Assembly (NCBI GenBank): GCA_947095585.1
Contig: OX352762.1
Span: forward strand, 90,825,749 to 90,889,748
DNA from: Nephrocerus scutellatus
Lineage: Eukaryota > Arthropoda > Insecta > Diptera > Pipunculidae
Length of the DNA stretch: 64,000 bases
Direction of reading: 5' to 3'
This document shows positions 45,831-57,216 of the stretch, in pieces (the stretch's first letter is position 1; each line of letters starts with the position of its first letter). A program made the position numbers and the translations under genes. The notes beneath the pieces were generated by a model that saw nothing but the letters and a program-made list of their open reading frames with translations, had not been told where the DNA came from and searched no databases.

Positions 45831-47149
45831 CGTGGAGAGCTTAAACCCCAAATTTTAGGTAATCATTAACACGTCTTAAATCTAGCGTTGCAAAAACTAG
45901 AAGGGCCCATTCCTAAATGCAAACTTTTCACTGCAAAGCAGGAAATGCTGTGCAGTTGCAAGTTTAAGGCCACCGCAAAGCATGTGTTTGCAAAACACAA
46001 ACGAGTATCTGAAGTTTACGAATGGACATAGAAGAGTTTACCAATTCGCAAGCGAGCTACAATAAATCAAACTATATCGCAAGGAGTATTGCTATGGCTT
46101 TCAGTTGCATGATTATATTGGCGGAAGGTCATATTGTTACAGTTCTACTGAAGATTGAAGGTCATAAAACTAAATTCGGTTTACAATGAAAAGTGACCAA
46201 CTGAAATATTAAGAAAATTGTAGATGCTCTCTTTTCCTTGTAATCCGACAATATTTTACATACTCCAGCTTAGTACACCTTGTACGCTTATCTGTCACTT
46301 TTTTAATCAATTTCTTCCTTAGGGACTGATCTGACAATCGAAATCCTTCGCTTACTTACAAGTTTGGAATTTTTTTTTAAAAAGACTACATTGTCATACA
46401 ACAGCCGGTAATGATTATGAAAATTTTTACAATTATAATACATAGAACGTCTGTATTTCATACTCTTGGCGGAAATGCAATGCGCAGGCATTATACGTAT
46501 GGTGTACCAGTTAGTCGCATAATTTATTTTTAGATTCTAAAATATTTTAATTAAATAAAGGTATAGGAACGAATATCAAAGAAAGCAACAGTTGCAGCAA
46601 GAAAAACAACGACAACATACAGACGAAATTGTTTTTCCGCATTTGTACGACCTGTGTGACAGAAAAATATTATTAGTCGTGCATTTACATGAAATTGCAT
46701 AGAAAATAATTTGTTTTTTTTTTCTTTCAAAGAATATGTGGTTTTCAAACAAAACTTGGATACTTTGCTGTTTTATAGTAAAGGACATATAGAATGCAAA
46801 AGCAATGCAATATAATGGTTGCTTAAGAAATCGTGCGGATAAGAAAGAAGAAACGTAAAATTGTAGCAATTAATTTCGCCATAATACGAGTAATCTGCAG
46901 TCGACTTCACAAGTCCTTGAATGAGTAAAATCTTAATTTTATGCTTTACAAATGGAGAAATTAGTATGAGTACTCATTATTTTATTAAGTAAAACCAATT
47001 TCTCATCCGTAACATGTCAATTTCATTAATAGATGAAATGCTCCCACAAAACATAAATTTAATAATCTCGATGAAGTAATAGGAGTAATGGGGACGAAAG
47101 CTGTAGTGTAGTGATTTTTGTGTCAGTACAGTACCCTCCCGTGAATAGT
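45831..47149. other. Spacer, no gene seen
   Basis: Short open frames, none recognised. Confidence 0.4.
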
Positions 47150-48553
47150 GAAGTCTAGGCTACTAGTTGTGGACTGGGAGTTAACTCTATGAAAACTGAA
47201 ATGGTACCGGTTTTTGCCCTCCAAAAGTTTAATCGCCAGAGACTTACACTAACACCTTAGAGGCTAAATATCTCGGCGTGATACTCGATAGGAAATTCAG
47301 CTGAAAGTTAAACATAGATTAGAGGGTTAACAAAGCATGTATTGCCTTATACGCCTGTAACAAAACCATTGGTAAGAAATGGGGCCTGCAGCCGAGGATG
47401 GCACTTTGGCTGTACACAGCGGTGATACGACCGCTTTCCGACTAAAGAAAGTTGGAAGAACGAAGGAGTTTTGGGCCTTTTTGACGAGACTCTTTTCACC
47501 GACGGGTCCAAGATGAGTAATGGAGTCGGCGCTGGAGTTTTTTCAGAAAAACTTAATCTTTCAATGTCCTACAAGCTTCCTGACCTGTGTGATTTCTATA
47601 AAGTCCAAATAATCAGGATCGATTTCTACGTCCATTGTGGAGATCCTAACGATTAGGGAGGCATGCAGGGCGCTTGCTTACAGTACCGCTATAAATGGTA
47701 GGGTTTGCATATGCGTGGACAGCCAGTCCGCAATCAGAGCCATTACTGCGCATGCAGGGCGCTTGCTTACAGTACCGCTATAAATGGTAGGGTTTGCATA
47801 TGCGTGGACAGCCAGTCCGCAATCAGAGCCATTACTGCGACTAGCAACAACTCAAAACTTGTTAGACATTTCCAAGCTGAATTTGCTTCAGTAAGCTAAC
47901 GCACGGACATAACCCTAGTGCTGGTGTCGGTGCGACGTTAACGGAAACGAGAAAGCAGATGTACTGGCGAAGAAGGGCGTAACATTGGACATCGACCACA
48001 TGAAGAAGAGTGTGTGCTGTTCTTTGAGCTCCGTCAGTGAACGCGCCCTCACTTTCCATAACACCAAGGCACAACTAAAGTGAAATGACTTGACCAACTG
48101 CTTTATTTCGAGGGTGATGTGCCCTAACTACAATAAAAACAAATCCACCGAGCTGATCTCAATATCACGGAATGATATCTCCAGAACCGTGGCTGTTATC
48201 ACTGGCACGTTGCCAATCTGGGAATTCCACACAATACTTTTGGCAGAAGCTGCAGGGATGTCTATGAGAGGGGAGCTCTCGTCCATTATCTTTGCAACGG
48301 TCCAGCCTTGGCGGGCTTCCGACTCCAAAAATTGAAACAAACCCTTATTTTCTAACCTGAGGGAGCTGCCGGATTGCCGGATCACCGATCTGATCTCCTA
48401 CCTCAACGCTATAGGCTGGTTAAAATCATCTCACTGTACCTATAACGTCATAAGGTCTCCCGAAGTCTGTGGTTAAAAAACGGCGGCCTCTATCGCTACT
48501 TGAGGTCCTTGCTAAGGCAGCGCACATCACCACCCTATCTACCTACCTACCTA
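47150..48553 (+). mobile_element. LINE-C (I/LOA-like) 3' half with RNase H
   Basis: A LINE remnant of a third type, carrying an RNase H domain after the RT. Readable pieces: end of RT (MKTEMVPVFALQKF; a frame-broken VILDRKFSWK-like block; KKWGLQPRMALWLYTAVIRP), RNase H start at 47471 (DETLFTDGSKMSNGVGAGVF, with the first catalytic Asp in TDGS) and SYKLPDLCDFYKVQI. Next is a second RNase H block RVCICVDSQSAIRAI (about 47765) and the C-terminal KSTELISISRNDISRTVAVI block (48130). It ends with ITDLISYLNAIGWLK and a (CTAC)n tail at about 48537-48553. Many stops. An exact 89-bp tandem duplication interrupts RNase H. Confidence 0.8.
47662..47839 (+). repeat. Perfect 89-bp tandem duplication
   Basis: 47662-47750 and 47751-47839 are identical base for base (from CATGCAGGGCGCTTGCTTAC to CATTACTGCG). 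It duplicates part of the RNase H region, and 89 is not a multiple of three. Confidence 0.95.
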
Positions 48554-48555
48554 AT

Positions 48556-49266
48556 GGGAGTTAATAACTATGTTATTCTTTTTATTGTCAATTATTGATT
48601 TTTATGACGTTAGCATGTTATTGTCTTATCATTGCAAATCGAGCATAAACTTCATTGTTAGCACATGTATCAGTAGCATCGCCATAAAACGATTTATCTT
48701 AGTTTTGTGACAACTCTTGAAATTCTGAATAAACACAATAGTTATCATAATGAATTCTTCTCACTCGCATAGCAAAGAAAAGCCCAAGCAAAGCAACAAT
48801 AAAATAGATTCACTCAGTCGCTAAAAAGCATGCTTAAATATTGGTAAAATAATCCAGTGTTCTTCGACTTGAGCGGGGTCGAGTCAGTAAATAAGAAGAC
48901 TTGTCAAATTTCGCGTAAGTAGGGATGAATCGATACAAGTACATACTCGCTTACGAAAAAACACACGTTGTCATAAATAAGCCAACACATAATTGGAGCC
49001 TACTTCTGACACCTGATTTCTTCTTTTTGGAGTTTGAACTTGAACGGGCTTTAGTCCATCAGAATGGGGCATCGTGCCGTTAAACAATCAACCTATCGGA
49101 AATTGTGCGTTCAGCACATTATGGAAAACATCCATTCGTGAATTTGAGCCACAAACCATTGAATTTACCGGCTAACAAGCTGCGAAAGTTATTTAAAGGA
49201 ATATAATTGCATTTCTTTCCTTTTTAATTACGTTCGCTGCTCTTTAGTATTTGCATTTACAATAAA
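48556..49266. other. Spacer, no gene seen
   Basis: No recognisable gene. The stretch 49010-49190 is mildly coding-like in one frame but matches nothing I can name. Confidence 0.4.
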
Positions 49267-49520
49267 TAAAAAACAACCCATTAGAATTCAAATTTTTCAT
49301 TTAAATTTTCTAGTCGGATATACACATTTGTGTAAAGTTTGAAGAAAATTGGTTTGATTTTGAAAAAAATTTGTGGGAGCCCCTCGCCCCTAGGACCCGA
49401 TCAATTTCAAATTTTACAGAAAGTATTATCAACGAGCTTTAGGAAGTGTATTAAAAATTGAAAAAAGATTTCAACAGCCAGCAACGTACGGGCACGCAAA
49501 GTTAGTATAGATAATTTAAT
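49267..49520 (+). repeat. TR-117 element, single-unit copy
   Basis: AACAACCCATTAGAATTCAA, a unit with GAAGAAAATTGG and GGGAGCCCCTCGCCCC, then GGAAGTGTATTAAAAATTG, a CAGCCAGCAACG module, and the end TACGGGCACGCAAAG, TAGTATAGATAATTTAATAA. It gives the clearest view of the terminus. Confidence 0.8.
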
Positions 49521-50120
49521 AAAAATAACTCTACGTACAAGATGAGCCAAAGATGACTTCCTAGACCTGCATGCAAATGGTAAGTCCCAGTTATGTTATG
49601 GTGTAAGAAAAACAGAACAGTGCATAGCACTAAAAAAGCTAAACAAAATACAAAGGTTAAGATGCCTGTTAGATTTAATCCCGTACACATAGCAGTACAA
49701 CAAAAAGCAACCAGAAAATCCATAACACTTCACAAGATACGCGTATATAACTTACAACAAGGGAAGAACAAAGTATACTAGAAAAGGTAAAAACCGTATT
49801 AAAGAACTCACCCGAACCAGTGAACAAACAAATAAAACAAAAAATGAAGCTTAGCAACCAGAAATATGTAACCTTAATTCCCAAAATGGACAAACCAAAA
49901 GTCTATCAGAGATCAATCTCAAAAATGGATAACCACAATGAAACCACTATAGCAAAATTCAATGTGGGAGTAAGAACAAGAATACACAAATACGCTCTGC
50001 AAAGACTTCACGATAGTCCAAGCGGATCTTTATGCAAGGAACGCTACAACAGAAAACTTGCTAGCAAAATTATTAATTATCTGCATTTGTACAATTGGAA
50101 TCAGGAGCGAAGATATTGCC
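49521..50120. other. Spacer with unassigned short open frames
   Basis: 49820-50131 (+) encodes a basic stretch (AKFNVGVRTRIHKYALQRL) that I do not recognise. It runs into the LINE-C tail, so it is probably not a gene. Confidence 0.35.
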
Positions 50121-50545
50121 GGTTAGGTTAGGTTAGGTTGAAGTGGCCGTCAGTCAAAACCGACGCACTTAGACCATGAAGGTCCGTTGTGATACCAGAA
50201 GGATCTATGAAAATTCTACGCCTACGCGTTGAACCACTTGGAGCTTCGTATGAAGCGCAAGAGACTATTAATGTCATTGTGGATTAGATCGTTAAGATCG
50301 TTGAAAAAGAACGCTCCCAGATGGAGCTTTCGCCTATTCGAGAGGGATGGGCACGTACAAAGTAGATGGCGGGTGGTTTCTTCCTCCTCCTCATCCATGC
50401 AGCTTCTGCAGAAATCGTTCCTCCTAGTCTCCTAGTCTTTCTGCATGCTTGCATGGCACTAATGTGCAGTTTATTTTGAGAGATCAATCACTTGGAGCAT
50501 TTCGGATCTAGCTTGGGCCAGATTTGCTTCGTAGCTATGCAACGG
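50121..50545 (-). mobile_element. LINE-C-like 3' end with TTAGG-type tail
   Basis: The minus strand encodes the C-terminal zinc-knuckle-like block CMDEEEEETTRHLLCTCPSL followed by RRKLHLGAFFFNDLNDLIHN and LLRFIRSSKWFNA, typical of I/LOA-like LINE proteins after RNase H. It ends with a short UTR (GGCCACTTCAACC) and AACCTAACCTAACCTAACC. That tail reads as GGTTA repeats on the plus strand (50121-50139). Confidence 0.8.
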
Positions 50546-52564
50546 CCGGTACTTAATACAAAATGTAGTAAAATCTATGGGCAAATTTACCATAAAGGAA
50601 GATGTTTACCAAAAAAAATCCAACCAAGGGAGTAATTAAGTTTATTAGAAATACTACAGACTCCTACTCAAAAAATAAAGCAACACAATAGTTCCATATT
50701 GCATATCGCTGCACAAGTTGCTTGCAAACACCCCAAATTCATCGTATCGTACATACATACAATGATAGAATTATAAAAAAAAAAGGAAATTCTTAAATAC
50801 ATTTTTATTTATTTGAAATCAATTCGTCTATGAATAGACAAATTCGTAATACATAGATTGCTATGAGAGGGGTACAGAGATTTCTTTAAAATTTTCCGCG
50901 GTTCTTTTTTGGCGCTGACATCACAGCAATGTGACATTATGAAAAATATTCAGGTGTTACAATATTAATCACAAATCATAATATCTGTATAAAAATGAGA
51001 AGAAAATCCGACACAAACAGAAAATAGCAATAAGAAAAATTGTCGTGAATTTTATCTATCGGTGTGAGAAATGAGAAATAAATTTGTATCCACAGCAAAT
51101 TGGTGGATAGATAGGTACTGCGCGCACACCGCACAAGACAGCACAAATTGGCACCGTGACAGAACCAAAAAAAAAGAAAGAAATTAACGAATAAGATCCA
51201 TCCGCAAAAATCTCTGCTCACGAAAAAATAGTATATGAACTTTTCAAACTCATCGTCATAGTTGTCGTCGTTTGCACTAAAAATAATCAACCATAAGGAG
51301 CGAAGCTTATGCTTAAAAGGTACACCGGGAATGCAAGAAGTTGTGTTGTGTAGGAGTGTGGGGAGGGGATAGATTAAGGATTGCGCGGAGTCGGGTTCTT
51401 GGTGTTGTATGATTTTTAAAAATTTCTACTAATTTTTTTTAGAAACTCATATAGAAATCCGTGTTTCAAAATAAAAAGAGCACATCGAGCGTAGGCGCAG
51501 CCTTTTACATAATCACACAGAACAGCAGTTTGCAAAAAATCAGTTTAATAGAAAAAGCAAACATTTTTTTTAATTTGAATTTTAATTTAAAAATGGGAAA
51601 ACTTAAGACTGTCCAAGACTCTACAACCACTTCCTTAGATTTATCACTCACTTTTTTGACGATTCACAACTGATTGCGCGTTCGGTTCAAATTTCTGATT
51701 TATTATTAAAACTTCGAAACGCATTTGCGTTTCCCACGGACACACCACTGTGGCACTGTAGACTTCTAGCACCACACTACGCGTGACTAGTGTTTTGGTC
51801 CGACGAGAAGGACGATCATTAGAGTCGATGTGTCTATTATGAAGGAATGTATATATAAATATATATTTTTTAAATATAGGTACTTAGGAGACTGATCGAC
51901 CACCGCGACTGTGGTGCATTTCGTACAAGTAGCGAAGAGAAATGAAAAATAAAGACAACAAAAATACTGGGAGGTACGTTAGCAAAAATGATTTTCCGAA
52001 AGAAAGAAGAAAATGAATTTTTATGAATTTAAAAAAATAATTATTTTCTATTTTATAAGGGGCGATTTTGCGATCACGAGTGAGGACATATTCCGAGGCG
52101 GCAATTATCGCGATTTAAAGTGTTCTCAATTATGAGCGTATGCTAATATTATCTTCTCTTAATTTCAAAAGATCTCTCTTAGTAGTTTTAATGAGCGTAT
52201 GGAGTTTTTTCTGAATATCTGTCTGAAGGCCTACGATTTTCAACGAAAAGGTTGAACCAAGAATAACTTTTTTAACAGATACGAGACTACACGAGAAAAC
52301 AGAAAAAATAAAATAAACAGGAAAATTATTTATTAACAAACAAAGATAACTTGATGTTTATTTGCAGTTGGATACAGGGTAAAAGTATTCGCAGACTCTG
52401 GTTGAAGGCTTTTTTCGACGCTCCTGTGTGGTATACAAAACAATTATTAAAATCAGACAAAGTACTAGTTTTTCCTCTATGCATATCGTGATATTTAAAT
52501 GCTTGAATGGACTTGATAAAATGATTCGGATATTTTTACTAGGTTTATAACATTTTTCAACCAC
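50546..52564. other. Spacer; one possible LTR/primer-binding remnant
   Basis: TTGGCACCGTGACAGAACC at 51148-51166 resembles the tRNA-Arg-type primer-binding sites of some fly gypsy-group elements. It is preceded by TGTTAC (50955), a GTATAAAAATG box and AATAAA, as in a short LTR. No gag, pol or second LTR was found, so this is weak. The rest of the span shows no gene. Confidence 0.25.
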
Positions 52565-52629
52565 ATCATTTTTATCATCATATTTGACTCTACAACCGGT
52601 TTCCGGTTCTGGCCTCCCGGAAAAAATAT
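52565..52629 (-). mobile_element. RTE-1 3' end, left of a LINE-A insertion
   Basis: The minus strand reads GGGAGGCCAGAACCGGAAAC, CGGTTGTAGAGTCAAATATG and ATGATAAA, the RTE-1 end. The copy continues at 53285 after the LINE-A. Confidence 0.8.
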
Positions 52630-53282
52630 CTCCACATATTTACCGTCGCCAAAAATGCTGCGAAATGTTTAGGTTTTCTAGCCCGGTGCAAGAAATATTT
52701 CACTCCCTCTGATCTGGCTACTATATACAAGGCTTTTATTCGCCCTAAACTTGAGTTCAATTGCCATAAATGGTCTGGTGCGCCTAGAACTACTTTGCAT
52801 CAGCGAGATAAAATTCAAAACCGCGCGATAAAACTTATCGGTGACGCAAAGATAGCGAAATCAATATCAATCAATCGAAATCGCTTGAACACCGTAGGAA
52901 CGTTTCCTGCTTGTCACTGTTTTATCGCTTCTTCTACCAGCGGTGCTCAAGAGAAATAGCCAGCTGCATGCCACCTCTCCTTGAATTCAACCGCAATACT
53001 CGTGACGCTCTAAATGCTCATCAGTTTACCCTTAAGCCCATATTCGGACTTACAGTTAAGTTCCAGGGATTCGTTCTTCAGCCGTACAACACGTATGTGG
53101 AGTGATCTGCCAAGCTCTGTCTTTCCACATTACTATGATTCACAGGCATTCAAAACACAAGCTCATAGGCATCTCCTCTTATGTCCTCCTTTTTCTTAAC
53201 GCCCACGCTGTGCCAAGCATATAGCCGAGCATTATAAGAGTGCGAACCCCTTGAAGCGTGCGCGAATTTAAAAAAAAAATTA
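52630..53282 (+). mobile_element. LINE-A copy inserted in RTE-1
   Basis: 5'-truncated at the WNDHIF region (CACATATTTACCGTCGCC). Encoded blocks: NAAKCLGFLARCKKYF, TPSDLATIYKAFIRPKLEFN, then LSLFYRFFYQRCSREIASCM in another frame (52911-53105) and the final LPSSVFPHYYDSQAFKTQAH. 3' UTR with ATTATAAGAGTGCGAACCCC and an A9 tail at 53272-53280. Sequence GAAATCAATATCAATCAATC at 52858 is a small local duplication. Confidence 0.85.
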
Positions 53283-53284
53283 TT

Positions 53285-54440
53285 ATAGAGTCACTAAAAT
53301 CATCCTTCCTCACATGCGGGACCAACAGTTCTCCGTAAGACTTTTCTCTCGAACGCGGATAAGAGGTCAGAATGCATTTTGCTAAGCACCCAAGTCTCGG
53401 ATCCATATGTAAGTACTGGTATGATCATTGTCTTATACACCAGCAGCTTGGATGTTATGGTTAAATTTCTGGTTTGAAGAGTCTTGACAGATTAAAGTAG
53501 GCTTTGTTGGCTTTGAGAAACCGTGCCCTTATTTCTGGTTCCATGATTTTATCGGGTGCTACAGTTGACAAGAGATAGTTAATGGATTGCACTACTTCAA
53601 ATTCGCGCTACACTCTTTTAATTGAAGGACCAATGTTGAATCTTCTACTCGCAGACGTGCCCACCATGTACTTTGTTTTGCTTCCAATTATGTGCGCCCC
53701 AGATTTATTTTATATCAATAAAGTTCTACTCTAGCTATGCTATCATAGGTGGTTTTAAAATCAATAAAAAGATAGTGTAGTGGGTTTTGAAACTCTAGAC
53801 ATTTTTACATCACCAAAGGGTGTAAATCTGACCAGTTATTGATTTGCCGTGGATGAAGCCAAACTGGTATGGACCAATCCCTATGTACATGGTGCTATTT
53901 ATTCTTGAAGGATAGAGGATAAAATATTATATATAGTACTCAACAACGGTATACCACAATAAAGCCAGACAGTTTATAGAGCGAAGTCTAGCACAGCATA
54001 GCGAGGTTTTTAGAGCACAAAATTTTAGTCTAAATGCCTCTCTTGGACTTAATCTTCCTTCATTCCAGTTCATCGATTGACCATAGTTGTTTCTGGTCGC
54101 TTTGTTGCGAAAGGCAGTTGTGTTGACTCTAATGTGGTTCGCAAATGCAGTCTTTCGTGATAATATTTTCCGCGCTCGGAGTACCAACAAGATCATGGTC
54201 CGAGTCGATGTTGGCACCTGGGTACATTTGTTCTGACAGCAGGTTCTGGTTATGGGGGCTGTCTATTAACACAGGTTATATATGGTTGCGAACTATTTTT
54301 GCGTTCATATCCCCCCAGAACGATTTTTACATCATACTGAGGGCAGGCATAGAGTTCTTATGTTTTTAAATTTTCCCCGTATGCGAAGGTTGCATAGCCA
54401 TTCATTTACAGCTTTAATGCCGATTACGGTGGGCACATTT
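53285..54440 (-). mobile_element. RTE-1 copy, RT and endonuclease pieces
   Basis: The minus strand, from 54440 down, has the endonuclease (VIGIKAVNEWLCNLRIRG; SDHDLVG with an altered spacer; KTAFANHIRVNTTAFRNKAT), then a jump by deletion at about 53960 to the RT start (YHRC region; ILSSILQE). The block FIHGKSITGQIYTLW (about 53845), the FIDFKTTYDSIA motif A and the C-terminal TSKLLVYKTMIIPVLTYGSE follow. The final ~240 bp before the tail is missing around the LINE-A insertion. Confidence 0.8.
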
Positions 54441-54445
54441 TTTGT

Positions 54446-54560
54446 AAAAACTTTTATTTAACGTGTCTTGACCCCTGTTTGTCTCTTTTTTTCTACTTCT
54501 CTGAGATCCTTTTTAACCAACTTAGCTAAAATTTTGTGTAAAACGGTCTAGCGTTTCTAG
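54446..54560 (+). repeat. TR-158 solitary unit
   Basis: AAAACTTTTATTTAACGTG, TTGACCCCTGTTTGTCTC, CTACTTCTCTGAGATCC, TTTTTAACCAACTTAGCTAA and AATTTTGTGTAAAACG. Same edge and order as the copies at 1994 and 57284. Confidence 0.65.
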
Positions 54561-57116
54561 TCTAGGTAATGTGGGTTAGCACCCTGCGAAGCCAAATAAT
54601 TCCCGCTACTGAAACCGACACAACGCCTCGGATAAGCAATGATCGCATAATGACGACTTTTGTCTATTGTACCCGGACTAAGATTGGTTTCTGGAATGTG
54701 AGGACATTCCTTGTCTCAGGGACCTCAAAATGCCAGATTTTTTAAACTGAATCGTAAGTTTCTTCGATATAATTTGGACATACCGGGAGTGAGTGAAGTA
54801 AAGTGGCTCGACACGGGAGAGTACCAATTCCCAACGTGTAACACTGTGCTACTCTACTTCGGCAGGCCCTCCGGCAGTCCCCGTGAATCTGGAGTGGGTC
54901 TTACGGCGCGTCACAATCATACAGTGTTACGCCCCCAACGAATCCCTCGACTGAGAATTAAAAGGACAACTTCGACAATCAGCTAAGAGCTGTAGTCAAC
55001 GCAACGCCGAACGGAGATATCGTCAGCGTGATGTGGGACTTGAATACCAGCATGATCAGCCGTTTTAGGAGCTGTCTTTTGGACGTCCGAAACAGACGAG
55101 GAGGCGACATGGGTATGGTACGGGGTCATCACCTTATGGTAGCTACTGTCCATTTACGTACTGCATCAGTTCAAAGACTCCGCAATATCATCCGAATGCC
55201 TAGGTATAACATCTACCGGCTAAAGATCCCCTCAGTACGCCAACAATTAACGGATCATTTATCGCAAGGAGTGGAGTCAATCAGCAGCTCACTGCCGAAA
55301 ACCATTCAAAAACATTGGAAAGCTGTAAAAAATATTTTCAGATCTGGAGCGGAGAGTAGCGTTGATAGAAACCAGGCAAGGCACATCACGTGGCTTACCG
55401 AGGATACATGGATGCAGATTAAAGAACGTAAGCTACTTAAAGCTCGTATGGTAGATACCCCAGCAGCAGCGATGATCGAGGTAGAGTCCCTGTATAGAAG
55501 AAAAATGATAAAACGTAATTATATTAACAACCTGGCCTCTGAAGCAGAGGAAGCAGCGAGCAGGTGCGATAGCAGAAGCGTTAACATAATCACCAAAGAG
55601 CTGACAGGTGGTCATCGCTCTAGCCAACATCCGGTGAAAAGCCTAGATGGTGCGTACTCGTTTCAAATGAGAATCAGCTCAAGTGATGGAGGGAACATTT
55701 TTCTACGGTCCTTAACGATATGCCCCCTTATCAAACGGAGCTGCCGGATGTAACAATTTCCCGAACTCTCACCTCAACTCCCAGTAAAGATGAGATCGCT
55801 ACCGCAATCAACAACAACAAGTCGGTAGGACTAGATGGTATACCCGCAGAGTTTCTGCGTGCGACTCCAACGACATCAGCAGAGCTTTTATATCCTCTTG
55901 TAGAGAGATCATGGGAGGCAGAAAGTTTTCCCGACGAGTGAAAGAAGGGAATGATTGTCAAGCTGCTTATAATAGGTAGTCTTATGGAGTGCGAAAACTG
56001 GTGAGACATTTGCGTTCTTCCTGCAGTTGCAAAGGTAATAGCCAAAGTAGTACTTGAGCGAATTAAGGAACATCTGGAAGATACACTCGATGCCGAACAA
56101 GCAGGTTTCCGCACTGGATCCTCCTGTGTAGACCACATAAACACCCTGCGGATCATTATTGAACAATGCGTTGAATTCCGGTCACCACTGCACCTGCTGT
56201 TCATCGATTTTGAGAAGGCGTTTGACAGTGTCAACAGACAGTTTATCTGGCTCGCCTTGCGCAGGAGAGGTATACCCGATAAACTAATAGCTATTATTAA
56301 AGCAACCTATGATGGCTCTAAATGTCATGTGCTGCATAGAGGAAAGCTGTCAGAGGAATTCGAGATCATAAGTGGGGTACGACAAGGTTGCATTCTATCG
56401 CCATCATAAGTGGATACTTTTTTTATTGGTGATTAGCGATATACTTCGCGTGGCTTTATCTACTCGAAACGGAGGAATTCGTTGGGCTCTTACATCTCAA
56501 CTCAAACATCTGGACTACGCTGACGACGTTTGTTTACTCTCACACAGGATTATGGAGATGCACCAAATGACAACAAATGTGGAAAGTGAGGCAAATGTTG
56601 CCTATAATTATTAATTGAAGATTAGTACTGCCAAAACCAAAATCATCAACCTCGGCACTAACTCAGTAACTCAACTTAATATTGCTTAATAGATAGAAGA
56701 GAGTTTCCAATATCTTGGGAGTATTGTCTCGACCGAAGGTGGAACCGAACCGGACATTGTAATCGCATCGGCAAAGCAAAATCAGTGTTTGGAATGATGT
56801 CCATGCTATGGTGAAGCAATGTGATCAGCTTAAACACCAAGCTGAGAACGGGTCAGGAACCAATATGCACAACCATCCAACGACGGAAGTGGCAGTGGAT
56901 TGGTCATACACTCCGAAAAGGAGATAGTTCCATAGCAAACTTCGCAAAGCAATGGAATCCGTTATCTCAGGATGGTAGAAGAACGGGTCGTTCGAGAAAT
57001 ACATGGCGCAGAACAGTTGAGGAGGAGTCACGGCAATTGGGGAAGAGTTGGAGAGAGCTGAAGCTCACTGCCATGAACCGCACGCGGGTATATAGGGCAT
57101 AAGTAAGTAAGTAAGC
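54560..57116 (+). mobile_element. LINE-B (second RTE-like family), near full length, broken
   Basis: A different RTE-like LINE. 5' UTR ATGTGGGTTAGCACCCTGC, then the endonuclease KIGFWNVRTF (54685), PGVSEVKWLDTGEYQFPTC, GRPSGSPRESGVGL and MWDLNTSM (normally GDLN). The linker and RT N-terminus lie in 55028-55753 (LLDVRNRRGGDMG, RGHHLMVATVHLR where SDHHL is expected, HITWLTEDTWMQIKERK). The RT spans 55720-56614: SVGLDGIPAEFLR, a stop at 55939 where Trp is expected, AEQAGFRTGSSCVDHINTLR, motif A LLFIDFEKAFDSVNR, motif B SGVRQGCILSPS and motif C LDYADDVCLLSH. C-terminal block 56821-57102: RRKWQWIGHTLRKGD, RSRNTWRRTVEEE. Tail (TAAG)3 at about 57103-57115. Confidence 0.85.
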
Positions 57117-57194
57117 TTAATCTCGTAGGGTATTTCTAAAATCCCGCGTGGGACTCGTGCCTGTCGCAAGTAACGTATAATGCGTGTGCAATAT

Positions 57195-57216
57195 TATTTG
57201 GTGCGACAGACCGTTA
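57195..57216 (-). mobile_element. SINE-T 3' tail fragment
   Basis: The minus strand reads CGGTCTGTCGCACCAAATAA. It directly follows an RTE-1 3' end in the same orientation. Confidence 0.6.

Noticed and set aside
50121..50139. Telomeric TTAGG repeat
   Set aside because: It is four units forming the 3' tail of a LINE with recognisable C-terminal coding sequence, in a dipteran-like genome where TTAGG telomeres are not expected.
51148..51166. Complete LTR retrotransposon marked by a primer-binding-like site
   Set aside because: No gag, pol or second LTR nearby; kept only as a note in the spacer entry.
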